Notes under the pieces: generated by a model
What the model was told of the DNA's origin: nothing
What the model saw: the letters and a program-made list of their open reading frames with translations, nothing else
Database searches by the model: none
Shown here: piece by piece, positions 1-7,344 of the stretch
Layout: each line of letters opens with the position of its first letter
How positions within the stretch are numbered: position 1 is the first letter of the stretch
NCBI GenBank assembly: GCA_036406475.1
Contig: DASXBA010000016.1
Coordinates: 1 to 10,901, forward strand
Direction of reading: 5' to 3'
Source of the DNA: DASXBA01 sp036406475
GTDB lineage: Bacteria; Actinomycetota; Thermoleophilia; Solirubrobacterales; Thermoleophilaceae
Length of the DNA stretch: 10,901 nt
Made by a program: the position numbers and the translations under genes

Positions 1-1
1 C

Positions 2-679
2 TTCAAGCCTGTTCAACCCCCCACCACGTTCGAGGAGACGGTCGAACGGCTGGGCACTGCGATTCGCCTCGGGCTGCTGGCGCCAGGGAGCCAGCTGCCG
101 CCGGAGCGCGACCTCGCGGGCCAGCTCTGCATCTCCCGCTCGACGCTCCGCCAGGCGCTGACGACACTCGTCCAGAGTGGTCACCTCGTCTCGCTGCGCG
201 GGCGCGCGGGAGGCACCTTCGTCGCCGACGCCCCGCCGCTGTCGGTGGACGGGGCGGCAGAGCCGCTAGGCGACGAGGCGCGGTCGGTGCTCGACGAGCG
301 CGTCGCGATCGAGACGGGCGCGACGCTGCTCGCGGCCGAGCGTGCGGCCGAGGTCGACCTGAACCTGCTCGACGACCTGGTGGAGCGAATGGCCAACTCC
401 GGCGGCTTCGAGGACTACCGCCGCGCCGACGTGCGCTTCCACATCGGCGTGGCAGAGGCGGCGCACTCGCCGCGGCTCGTCACGGCTATGACCGAGGTCC
501 AGGGCCGCATGAGCGAGCTGATCGCCTGCATCGCCCACCCCGAGGAGGTACTCACCCGCTCGAACGGGCAGCACCGCCGGCTGGTCGCGCTGCTGCGCCG
601 CGGGGACGTGAGCCCGGCGGTCCGCTTGATGCGGGAGCACATCGCGGGGACGGAGCACATTTTGGCTGGGCTGATCTGA
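2..679 (+). CDS. GntR/FadR-family transcriptional regulator (5' end outside window)
   Basis: This is the C-terminal 225 residues of a regulator; the reading frame is open to the left edge, so the true start lies upstream and the GTG at 245 is internal. Numbering from the window edge, residues about 10-75 form a winged helix-turn-helix (LPPERDLAGQL, then SRSTLRQALTTLVQSG and a RGRAGGTFV wing), the classic GntR pattern. Residues about 90-220 form an all-helical FCD domain. Asp143 and His147 (RADVRFHIGV), His191 (QHRRL) and His213 (REHIAG) match the usual metal-binding Asp/His set of FCD proteins, which often bind small carboxylates. FadR-type regulators commonly control adjacent catabolic genes, so it may act on the promoters in this window; that is inference. 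The gene ends with TGA and converges on the dehydrogenase gene across a hairpin repeat. Confidence 0.93.
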   Translation, partial: FKPVQPPTTFEETVERLGTAIRLGLLAPGSQLPPERDLAGQLCISRSTLRQALTTLVQSGHLVSLRGRAGGTFVADAPPLSVDGAAEPLGDEARSVLDERVAIETGATLLAAERAAEVDLNLLDDLVERMANSGGFEDYRRADVRFHIGVAEAAHSPRLVTAMTEVQGRMSELIACIAHPEEVLTRSNGQHRRLVALLRRGDVSPAVRLMREHIAGTEHILAGLI

Positions 680-682
680 GTG

Positions 683-759
683 AGGCAGTAGGCGGTAGGC
701 AGTAGGCCGTAGAGCGCCGGCTCGAACTCCTACCGCCTAATGCCTAGCGCCTACTGCCT
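683..759. repeat. Heptamer-based inverted repeat, likely bidirectional terminator
   Basis: Two 30-nt arms (683-712 and 730-759) are inverted copies matching at 27 of 30 positions, with a 17-nt loop. Each arm is itself about four tandem degenerate 7-mers of the form TAGGCNN: left GAGGCAG, TAGGCGG, TAGGCAG, TAGGCCG; right arm on the minus strand CAGGCAG, TAGGCGC, TAGGCAT, TAGGCGG. The element begins 3 nt after the regulator's stop and runs into the dehydrogenase gene, whose stop codon (751-753) and last two codons lie inside the right arm. It can fold on either transcript and sits between convergent genes, so a terminator or mRNA-stabilising role is plausible. There is no T-tract. It could also be a dispersed intergenic repeat family. 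Confidence 0.85.
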
Positions 760-3204
760 GATCCGCTCGCCCTTCGGGTCGAACAGCGGCTCGGCTGCCA
801 CTTCGCCCTCGACCCAGGTTCCGAAGATCTCCACTTCTATCGCCGTGCCCGGTTCGGATCGGTCCGGCGGTAGGTATGCGTAGGCGATCGATCTCTCGAC
901 CGTGTAGCCGTAGCCGCCCGTCGTGACCCTTCCCCTTATTTCGCCGTCGATGCGCACGGGTTCGTTTCCGAGCGCTACGGAGCGCGGGTCCTCCAGGAGC
1001 AGGCAGCAGAGTTTGGTCCGGGGGCCGTTCTCCTTCGCCTCGACGAGGGCGTCGCGGCCCAGGAACTCCTTGTCCAGCTTCACGCAGAAGCCGACGCCGC
1101 CTTCGTAGGGCGTCTCGTCGGGCGTGATGTCGGCGCCCCAGACGCGGTAGCCCTTCTCCAGCCGCATCGAGTCGATCGCCCTGTAGCCGCCGGCCACCAT
1201 GTCGTGCTCGCGGCCAGCCTCCCAGAGCGCCTGCCACAGGCCCATGCCGTATTCGGTGGGGCAGTAGAGCTCCCAGCCGAGCTCGCCGACATAGGTCACG
1301 CGCAGCACGCGCACGGGCACGTCGCCGACGGTGGTCTCGCGCAGGCTCATGTACGGGAACGCCTCGTTGCCGAGGTCCTGCGGGGTGAGCGGCTGGAGGA
1401 TGTCCCGCGCGCGCGGGCCCCAGATCCCGAAGCAGGACCACTGCGCGGTCACGTCGTGGACCTGGGCGCTGCCGTCCTCGGGGAGGTGCTTGCGGATCCA
1501 CTCGCGGTCGTGGTTGCCGAACGCGGTGCCGGTGACGATGGAGAAGCGCTCCTCGCCGAGTCGGGCGACCGTGAAGTCGCACTCGATGCCGCCGCGGCGG
1601 TTGAGCATCTGCGTATAGGTGATCTTCCCGGCCTCGCGGGCCACGCGGTTGTCGCACAGCCGCTCGACCAGGTCCGCCGCTCCCGGGCCCTCGATCTCCA
1701 TCTTCGCGAAGGACGACTCGTCGAAGATCCCGGCCGCCTCGCGGGTCGCCTCGTGCTCGGCCCCGATCGCGGGCGACCAGTGCTCGCCCGCCCAGCCGCG
1801 CGGCCGCAGCGACTCGTCGCCCGCGGGCTCGTTCGACGAGTACCAGTTGACGCGCTCCCAGCCCGACTTCTCGCCGAAGGCCGCACCCTGGTCGCGATGC
1901 CAGGCGTTGGCGGCGGAGAGGCGGAGCGGCCGCCCCGCCTCGCGCTCGTGGTGGGGATAGCGGATGTCGTAGTAGGTCTCGTAGGTCTCGCGGATGCGCT
2001 TGAGCGTGTACGCGGGCGAGCGGAAGTGGGCGCCGAAGCGGCGCACGTCCATCTCCCAGAGGTCGAGGCTCGGCTCGCCCTCGGCGATCCACTCGGCCAT
2101 CACCTTGCCGATGCCGCCCGCGCCGGCCAGGCCGTGGGCGCAGAACCCGCAGGCCACGAACAGGCCGCGCACCGAGGTCTCGCCGAGGCAGAACTCGTTG
2201 TCCGGGGTGAAGCCCTCCGGCCCGTTGATCATCCGCGTCACGCGGATCTCCTCCATCTTCGGCACGCGTCGGCGGGAGTTCTCGACGATCTCCTCGAAGC
2301 GGTCCCAGTCCTCCTCGAGCAGGCGGCCGTTGAAGTCCGGCGGAATCCGGTCGATGCCGTCCTCGAGGAACGCCGGCGCGCTGTGCCGCTCGTAGCCGCC
2401 CATCACGAGGCCGCCGCCCTCCTCGCGGAAGTAGATGAGGAGGTCGGGGTCCCGCAACGTCGGCAGCGGGTTGTCGGCATCGCGCTCGCGGAAGGGCTGC
2501 GTGACGAGGTACTCGTGTGACATCGGCACGACCGGCACGCGCACGCCGGCCATCCGTCCGATCTCCGCGCCGTACATCCCGCCCGCGTTGACCACCACAT
2601 CGGCCTCGACCCGCCCACGCTCGGTTTCGACCGCGCGCACGCGCCCGTCGGCCACCTCGATGCCGGTCACGCGCGTGCTCGTAAAGATCTCGACGCCGCC
2701 GCGGCGCGCGCCGTCGGCGAGGGCGTATGTCAGTTGGGAGGGATCGAGGTAGCCGTCGGTGGGAAGCCAGGCCGCCCCGCGGACGCCGTCGGTGGACATC
2801 AGCGGGAAGAGCTCGGCGGCCTCCTCGGCGGAGATGATCTCGAGCGGCAGGCCGAACGTCTTGGCCCAGCCCGCCTGGCGGTCGAGCTCCTCCATACGGG
2901 CCTTGCTCGAGGCAAGCCGGATACCGCCGCATTCGGTCCAGCCCGGGTCGAACTCCGACTCCTCGCCGAGGCGCCGGTAGAGCTCGACCGAGTACATCAT
3001 CATCTTCGTCAGCGAGACCGAGCCGCGGAGCTGGCCGACCAGCCCGGCCGAGTGGAAGGTCGAGCCCGAGGTGAGCTGGCTGCGCTCGAGCAGCACGACA
3101 TCCGACCAGCCGAGCTGGCCAAGGTGGTAGGCGATCGACGTCCCTCCGACCCCGCCGCCGATGATCACGCAGCGGGCGGAGTCCGGCAGCTCACGCGCCG
3201 GCAT
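751..3204 (-). CDS. FAD-dependent dimethylglycine/sarcosine dehydrogenase-like protein with GcvT domain
   Basis: The 817-residue protein has the full architecture of the DMGDH/SARDH family. An N-terminal DAO domain (about 10-370) carries the dinucleotide-binding GGGVGG at 16-21 and GSTFHSAGL at 47-55; His51 aligns with the histidine that covalently holds FAD in mammalian DMGDH. An FAO_M linker (about 371-430) and a GcvT aminomethyltransferase-like region (about 440 to the end) follow, with FGEKSGWERVNWY, RRGGIECDFTV, TGTAFGNHDREW and GELGWELY (near 640). Such enzymes oxidatively N-demethylate dimethylglycine or sarcosine and pass the one-carbon unit to tetrahydrofolate, yielding 5,10-methylene-THF. 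Which methylglycine is used cannot be told here. The ATG start overlaps the upstream kinase by 14 nt, implying one mRNA and coupled translation. The extreme C-terminus is encoded in the heptamer repeat. Confidence 0.93.
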   Translation of the reverse strand: MPARELPDSARCVIIGGGVGGTSIAYHLGQLGWSDVVLLERSQLTSGSTFHSAGLVGQLRGSVSLTKMMMYSVELYRRLGEESEFDPGWTECGGIRLASSKARMEELDRQAGWAKTFGLPLEIISAEEAAELFPLMSTDGVRGAAWLPTDGYLDPSQLTYALADGARRGGVEIFTSTRVTGIEVADGRVRAVETERGRVEADVVVNAGGMYGAEIGRMAGVRVPVVPMSHEYLVTQPFRERDADNPLPTLRDPDLLIYFREEGGGLVMGGYERHSAPAFLEDGIDRIPPDFNGRLLEEDWDRFEEIVENSRRRVPKMEEIRVTRMINGPEGFTPDNEFCLGETSVRGLFVACGFCAHGLAGAGGIGKVMAEWIAEGEPSLDLWEMDVRRFGAHFRSPAYTLKRIRETYETYYDIRYPHHEREAGRPLRLSAANAWHRDQGAAFGEKSGWERVNWYSSNEPAGDESLRPRGWAGEHWSPAIGAEHEATREAAGIFDESSFAKMEIEGPGAADLVERLCDNRVAREAGKITYTQMLNRRGGIECDFTVARLGEERFSIVTGTAFGNHDREWIRKHLPEDGSAQVHDVTAQWSCFGIWGPRARDILQPLTPQDLGNEAFPYMSLRETTVGDVPVRVLRVTYVGELGWELYCPTEYGMGLWQALWEAGREHDMVAGGYRAIDSMRLEKGYRVWGADITPDETPYEGGVGFCVKLDKEFLGRDALVEAKENGPRTKLCCLLLEDPRSVALGNEPVRIDGEIRGRVTTGGYGYTVERSIAYAYLPPDRSEPGTAIEVEIFGTWVEGEVAAEPLFDPKGERIRQ

Positions 3205-4105
3205 TCGCCTCTCGGAGCGAGCTCTCGAAGCCCGGGTCGGCCGCGGTCTCGCGCAGGCGCGCGAAGTGCGTGGCGGCGTAGTCCTCGAAGTCGAAGTCGA
3301 GCTCCGAGATGCCGCTCTGGACCACTGCCCACATCGCCTCGCGGAAGTCGGACATGAAGCGCATCAGCTGCAGCGTGGCGCGGCGGCGAGCGTCCGGCGG
3401 CTCGCCGAAGTACGCCTCGAGCAGCGCGTCCTGCGCGTCCTCGTCCAGCTCGTTGTTGACCGAGAAGTTGCCGAGGTCGAAGTAGCGGTCTCCCATCCCG
3501 GCGTACTCCCAGTCGACTATGCGGATGGTCCCGCTCTCGTCGAGGAAGTTGGCGCAGAGCAGGTCGTTGTGACAGGGGACGGGGTCGTGCTCGGGACCGG
3601 AAAGGGCCGCTTCGATCGCGTGCGCGTGGGCGAGGGCCTCGTCGTAATAGCCGGGTCTTGCGACCCCGCGCCCGGCCGCGGTGTCCATGTACTCCTCCAC
3701 CACGCGGAAGGAATCGAAGGTCGCGGGCACCTCCTGACCCGAGTCGTGCACGGTGCGCAGTGTGGCGGCCGTCCGCTGGATGGCGTCGGGCCCGCGGAGG
3801 TCCTCCTCGCTCATGGCCCTCGCCTCGATGAAGCGGGTGACGATCACCTCGGGCTTGTCGAGCATCAGGACCACCGGGGGCGCCACGCCGAGCTCGGCGG
3901 CGAGCTTGTTGGCCTGGCACTCGGCGCCGCGGTCGATCCCGAGCAGCCCGGTGTCCTTGCCGGGCACGCGGACCACGCAATCGTGGTCGCCGAATGTCAC
4001 CCGGTAGTTGCGGTTGGTGATTCCGCCGTCGAGCGGCACCGCGTCGCCGCTTTGCTCGCCCACGATCGCGGCAATCCGACCCGTAATCAGCGGTATTTCA
4101 TCCAC
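3191..4105 (-). CDS. Choline/ethanolamine kinase-like phosphotransferase (APH fold)
   Basis: This 304-residue protein has the aminoglycoside-phosphotransferase/choline-kinase fold. Visible motifs are a glycine-rich GGITNRNY loop at 27-34, the catalytic Brenner motif CHNDLLCANF (His179, Asp181, Asn186) and the metal-binding IVDWEYAGMGDRYFDLGN (Asp198). The DWEYA...DLGN signature is typical of the choline/ethanolamine kinase branch rather than of antibiotic-resistance enzymes. The likely reaction is ATP-dependent phosphorylation of an amino alcohol or similar small hydroxyl compound in the cytoplasm; the substrate is not proven. The gene starts with GTG (4103-4105) without a convincing Shine-Dalgarno sequence, and an overlapping ATG two bases later in another frame is not usable. 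It is the first gene of a minus-strand pair and overlaps the dehydrogenase start, which suggests the kinase substrate and the N-methyl amine are metabolically linked. Confidence 0.9.
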   Translation of the reverse strand: MDEIPLITGRIAAIVGEQSGDAVPLDGGITNRNYRVTFGDHDCVVRVPGKDTGLLGIDRGAECQANKLAAELGVAPPVVLMLDKPEVIVTRFIEARAMSEEDLRGPDAIQRTAATLRTVHDSGQEVPATFDSFRVVEEYMDTAAGRGVARPGYYDEALAHAHAIEAALSGPEHDPVPCHNDLLCANFLDESGTIRIVDWEYAGMGDRYFDLGNFSVNNELDEDAQDALLEAYFGEPPDARRRATLQLMRFMSDFREAMWAVVQSGISELDFDFEDYAATHFARLRETAADPGFESSLREANAGA

Positions 4106-4114
4106 TTGCGACCA

Positions 4115-4144
4115 TTGACTTCGGTCCGGGCCCCGGACTATGGT
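4115..4144 (+). promoter_or_regulatory. Predicted sigma70-type promoter for the APC permease
   Basis: TTGACT (4115-4120) matches the -35 consensus at five of six positions. TATGGT (4139-4144) is a fair -10 element at an 18-nt spacing. Initiation would fall near 4151, leaving a 5' leader of about 58 nt before the permease ATG. The spacer contains a perfect palindrome. This is prediction by eye only. No equally good promoter was seen for the divergent kinase gene. Confidence 0.5.
4124..4138. promoter_or_regulatory. Palindromic operator candidate in divergent promoter region
   Basis: GTCCGGG C CCCGGAC is a perfect 7+1+7 palindrome lying exactly between the predicted -35 and -10 elements, a position where a bound repressor would block RNA polymerase. 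A second inverted pair, GACCAT (4110-4115) and ATGGTC (4140-4145), flanks it; its centre is offset by 3.5 nt. TGGT half-sites recall FadR/GntR operators, which makes the regulator at the left edge one candidate. A GC-rich palindrome can also be fortuitous in such DNA. Confidence 0.4.
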
Positions 4145-4193
4145 CGGCCCACATAGGTCGGATCCTCACACCTTATTGGGTGGATTCGCAAGC

Positions 4194-4201
4194 GGAGGAG
4201 G
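4194..4201 (+). promoter_or_regulatory. Strong ribosome binding site that fixes the permease start
   Basis: GGAGGAGG lies 7 nt before the ATG at 4209. This favours 4209 over the in-frame ATG at 4140, which would overlap the promoter and add 23 residues not typical of the family. Confidence 0.85.
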
Positions 4202-4208
4202 ATGTGCG

Positions 4209-5822
4209 ATGGCCGATGAAGCTGGCGGCACTGGACTGAGCCGGGACGAGCAGAAGCTCGCTGAGCTTGGTTACAAGCAGGAACTAGACCGCGGCTGGTC
4301 GCGCTTCGCGAACTTCGCGATCTCCTTCTCGATCATCTCGGTGCTGGCCGGCTGCTTCACCGTCTACGGCCAGGCCTGGAACAACGGCGGGCCGATCGCG
4401 ATCTCGATCGGCTGGCCGGTCGTCGCGGCCATCATCCTCACCGTCGCCTTCAGCATGTCCGAGCTCGCGTCGGCCTTCCCCACGGCCGGCGGGCCCTACT
4501 GGTGGGCCCACCGTCTGGGCGGCCCGGGCTGGTCGTGGTTCACCGGCTGGTTCAACGTCCTCGGGCTGCTCGGCATCGTGGCCTCGGTCGACTACGTCCT
4601 CGCCTTCTTCTTCTCCAGCCTCTTCGGCCTCTGGGGCTGGGACCTCGGCTTCGTCAACTTCGCCGACAGCAGGCACGTGCTGTCCGAGATCTTCTGGCTG
4701 TTCGCGATCATCCTCGTGCTCCACGCGATGATCAACATCTTCTCGTCGCACCTGGTCGCGCTCCTGAGCAGCATCTCGGTGTTCTGGCACGTGGTCGGCG
4801 TGGCGATCATCATCGGCATCCTCGCGTTCGCCCCGAAGCACCACCAGAGCTTCGACTTCGTCTTCACCCAGCGGCTCAACAACTCGGGCTTCTCGATGGG
4901 CATGTTCTGGTGGTACATCCTGCCCACCGGCTTCCTCTTGACGATGTACACGATCACCGGCTACGACGCCTCGGCGCACGTTGCGGAGGAGACGCACGAG
5001 GCCGAGGAGGCGGCCGCGAAGGGCGTCTGGCAGTCGGTGTTCATCTCCGCCGTGATCGGCTGGTTCGTGCTGCTGGCGATCACGTTCGCGGCCACGGACA
5101 CCAAGGCCATCAACGAGGCCGCCGGAAGCTCGATCTCGGTCTTCACGTCCGCCGACATGAACCAGAACTGGGCCGAGGCGATCATCTTCATCGCGTGCGT
5201 AGGCCAGTTCTTCTGCGGCATGGCATGCGTCACGAGCTGCTCGCGGACGTTCTTCGCCTTCTCTCGTGACCGCGCCATCCCCGGGCACCAGCTCTGGAGC
5301 CGGGTGAACGCCAAGGGTGTGCCGGTCATGGCCGTGGTGGGGAGCTGCGCGCTGGCGTTCCTGCTCGTCGTTCCGGCGCTGCCCGGCAGGGGCGCCTTCG
5401 TCCCGCCGGTCGCCTTCTTCGCGGTCACGTCGATCGGGACGATCGGTCTTTACATCGCATACGTCACTCCCGTCTATCTGCGCTGGCGCAAGGGCGACGA
5501 CTTCGAGACCGGCTCGTGGACGCTGGGCTCGAAGTACAAGTGGATGAACCCGATCGCCGTGGTGTGGACGTGCCTGATGGTGATCGTGTTCTGCCTGCCG
5601 ATCTACAGCACCGGCGTGCCGTGGGAGTCCGACTACGACTGGAACTCGTTGAACTACACGCCGCTGGTGGTGGGCGTGGTGGGGGTTGGCATCGCGCTTG
5701 CGTGGTTCCTGGGCATGAACAAGCGCTACACCGGCCCGATCCGCCAGATCGAGTTCGACGACGCAATGGGCGTCAAGAGCATCGAGGACGCGCCGGCGCC
5801 GGCCGCGGGCGGCAGCGAGTAG
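4209..5822 (+). CDS. APC-superfamily amino acid/amine permease (ACT family type)
   Basis: The 537-residue protein is an integral membrane transporter with about 12 hydrophobic segments. Its short cytoplasmic N-terminus carries LGYKQEL at 20-26, followed by FANFAISFSIISVLAGC (33-49), the hallmark start of the amino acid/choline transporter (ACT, TC 2.A.3.4) branch, which includes yeast Uga4 (GABA) and Hnm1 (choline). AFSMSELASAFPTAGGPYWW and TGYDASAHVAEETHEA are further characteristic stretches. It probably imports an amino acid, GABA, choline or related amine; the substrate cannot be read from sequence. The gene stands alone on the plus strand between two minus-strand catabolic pairs and has its own promoter, strong ribosome binding site and downstream hairpin. 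Its placement suggests it feeds the neighbouring enzymes. Confidence 0.92.
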   Translation: MADEAGGTGLSRDEQKLAELGYKQELDRGWSRFANFAISFSIISVLAGCFTVYGQAWNNGGPIAISIGWPVVAAIILTVAFSMSELASAFPTAGGPYWWAHRLGGPGWSWFTGWFNVLGLLGIVASVDYVLAFFFSSLFGLWGWDLGFVNFADSRHVLSEIFWLFAIILVLHAMINIFSSHLVALLSSISVFWHVVGVAIIIGILAFAPKHHQSFDFVFTQRLNNSGFSMGMFWWYILPTGFLLTMYTITGYDASAHVAEETHEAEEAAAKGVWQSVFISAVIGWFVLLAITFAATDTKAINEAAGSSISVFTSADMNQNWAEAIIFIACVGQFFCGMACVTSCSRTFFAFSRDRAIPGHQLWSRVNAKGVPVMAVVGSCALAFLLVVPALPGRGAFVPPVAFFAVTSIGTIGLYIAYVTPVYLRWRKGDDFETGSWTLGSKYKWMNPIAVVWTCLMVIVFCLPIYSTGVPWESDYDWNSLNYTPLVVGVVGVGIALAWFLGMNKRYTGPIRQIEFDDAMGVKSIEDAPAPAAGGSE

Positions 5823-5829
5823 GCGCACC

Positions 5830-5868
5830 GATCCACCCTGACCCGCTATACGCGGGTCTAGATGGATC
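5830..5868. terminator. Bidirectional hairpin terminator between convergent genes
   Basis: A 7-bp GC-rich stem, GACCCGC (5840-5846) with GCGGGTC (5852-5858), encloses a 5-nt loop. An outer 6-bp stem, GATCCA (5830-5835) with TGGATC (5863-5868), surrounds it across a 4x4 internal loop. It fills most of the 58-bp gap between the permease stop and the convergent kinase stop. There is no T-tract on either strand, as is common in high-GC actinobacteria. Confidence 0.75.
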
Positions 5869-5880
5869 ATCAACGGGGGA

Positions 5881-7344
5881 CTAGGCCAGGTCGGCGGCCG
5901 CGGCCACGAAGGCACGCCAGCGCGCGTGCTCGGCCTCGCGCCAGACGTCGTCGCGCTGCGGCTCCACGCGCCGGTCCACCGGTAGAAGCTCGGCGGCCTC
6001 CGCGAGCGAGCCGATCACGCCCGCGCCCACCGCCGCGAGCGCCGCGGCTCCGGCGACCGTGGCATCGGCGCCGCCGGCCTCCACGGGCGCGCCGATCGCA
6101 TCCGCCTGCAGCTCCAGCATCAGCGGCTCGTTGGTCACTCCGCCGTCCACGCGCAGGGTGTCGACGTCGACGCTCTCGCGGATCGCGGCCACCACGTCGG
6201 CCACGCGCCAGGCGATCCCCTCGAGGGCGGCCCGAGCCACGTTCGCGCGCGTCGTGCCGCCGTGCAGGCCTGCCAGCACCGCGCGCGCCTCTGGCTTCCA
6301 CCAGGGCGCACCGATGCCGGCCAGGGCGGGAAGCACGAGCGCGCCCGCCGAGTCCTCGGCGGCGCGGGCAAGCTCGCCCAGTGCCGGCGGCTCCTCCGCG
6401 ACCCCGAGCTCCCGGCACATCCACTCGAGCATCGCCCCTGCCGCGAACACGCCGCCGTCGAGCGCGTACTCGACTCGGCTGTCTATGCGCCAGGCCACCG
6501 TCGGCAGCAGACCGCCGGCGGGCCGCGGGATCTCGTCGCCCACGTGGGCCAGCACGAAGACGCCGGTCCCGTAGGTCGCCTTGACCCTGCCGGGCACGAC
6601 GCAGCCGGCGCCGGCGAGCGCGGCCTGCTGGTCGACCGTCTGGCCGCTGAGGCGAAGCTCCACGGGCCAGTCCGGGTGGCTCAGCGTGCCGAGGTCGCCG
6701 ATGGTGTCGCGCACCTCCGGCAGCACCTCGATGGGAATGCCGAAGATCTCGCACAGGGCTGGATCGAACCCCGGTCTGCCGAGCGTGTGGAGCTGGGTGC
6801 GCGAGATCGTTGAGCCGTCGGTGGCGAAGCCCGCGCCGAGGCGGTCGCAGAGGAACGAGTCGACCGTGCCCATGCGCAGCGTGCCGGCCTCGCGCGCCTG
6901 CTGCACGGCCTCGTCGTGCTCGAGCAGCCAGGCGAGCTTGGCGGCGGAGAAGTAGGGGTCGAAGGGCAGGCCGCTTTTCTCCTTGACCTCGTCCTCCTGG
7001 TCGGCCAGGCGGTCGAGCACCTCCTGCGAGCGCTTGTCCTGCCAGACGACGATCGGGCTGAGCGGCTTGCCGCTCTCGGCGTCCCAGGCGAGCACCGACT
7101 CGCCCTGGTGGTCGAGCCCGCAGGCCGCCACCTCGCCCGGGGCGTCGGACAGCAGCTCCGCCACCGCCTCGACCACCGCGGCGAGCACCTCCTCGCCGTC
7201 CTGCTCCACCCAGCCGGGCTCGGGGTGCCGGTTCGTCTTGTCGCGCCTCGCCTCCTTGACGGGCTGGAGCTGCTCGTCGAACAGCACCGCCTTGACTGCG
7301 GTCGTGCCCTCGTCGATGCCGAGTATCAGTCGTGGCGCCACCAC
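5881..7344 (-). CDS. FGGY-family kinase, glycerol-kinase-like
   Basis: The 487-residue protein aligns end to end with glycerol kinase (E. coli GlpK, about 500 residues). Landmarks are the phosphate-binding DEGTTAVKAVLFD (11-23), HPEPGWVEQD (40-49), LPFDPYFSAAK (126-136), GTVDSFL (159-165), the catalytic-aspartate motif VDQQAAL (Asp238), TYGTGVF (257-263) and the C-terminal LRVDGGVTNEPLM. By eye, the GlpK glycerol contacts Glu84, Trp103, Tyr135, Asp245 and Phe270 are kept as Glu82, Trp101, Tyr131, Asp238 and Phe263, but Arg83 is replaced by Gly81. The product may be glycerol 3-phosphate or a related polyol phosphate. The start is one of two tandem GTG codons; GGAGGAG (7347-7353) is better spaced for the second (7341). 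The gene overlaps the upstream FAD oxidoreductase by 19 nt. Confidence 0.9.
   Translation of the reverse strand: MVAPRLILGIDEGTTAVKAVLFDEQLQPVKEARRDKTNRHPEPGWVEQDGEEVLAAVVEAVAELLSDAPGEVAACGLDHQGESVLAWDAESGKPLSPIVVWQDKRSQEVLDRLADQEDEVKEKSGLPFDPYFSAAKLAWLLEHDEAVQQAREAGTLRMGTVDSFLCDRLGAGFATDGSTISRTQLHTLGRPGFDPALCEIFGIPIEVLPEVRDTIGDLGTLSHPDWPVELRLSGQTVDQQAALAGAGCVVPGRVKATYGTGVFVLAHVGDEIPRPAGGLLPTVAWRIDSRVEYALDGGVFAAGAMLEWMCRELGVAEEPPALGELARAAEDSAGALVLPALAGIGAPWWKPEARAVLAGLHGGTTRANVARAALEGIAWRVADVVAAIRESVDVDTLRVDGGVTNEPLMLELQADAIGAPVEAGGADATVAGAAALAAVGAGVIGSLAEAAELLPVDRRVEPQRDDVWREAEHARWRAFVAAAADLA

Noticed and set aside
683..759. CRISPR array or IS terminal repeat
   Set aside because: The units are contiguous heptamers without spacers, and there is no transposase or target duplication nearby.
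737..2932. 731-codon minus-strand frame parallel to the dehydrogenase
   Set aside because: It is the shifted frame of the DMGDH-like gene, Arg/Gly-rich, with no motif; the 817-residue frame carries all the family signatures.
3191..4105. Aminoglycoside resistance gene
   Set aside because: The fold is shared, but the DWEYAG...FDLGN pattern and the catabolic operon context fit choline/ethanolamine-kinase relatives; nothing supports antibiotic modification.
4140..4208. Upstream ATG for the permease
   Set aside because: It falls within the predicted -10 element and has no ribosome binding site, whereas the ATG at 4209 has GGAGGAGG at ideal spacing.
4284..5915. 543-codon open frame opposite the permease
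   Set aside because: Its translation is rich in Arg, Glu, Asp and His, as expected from reading membrane-protein codons in reverse; no family resemblance.
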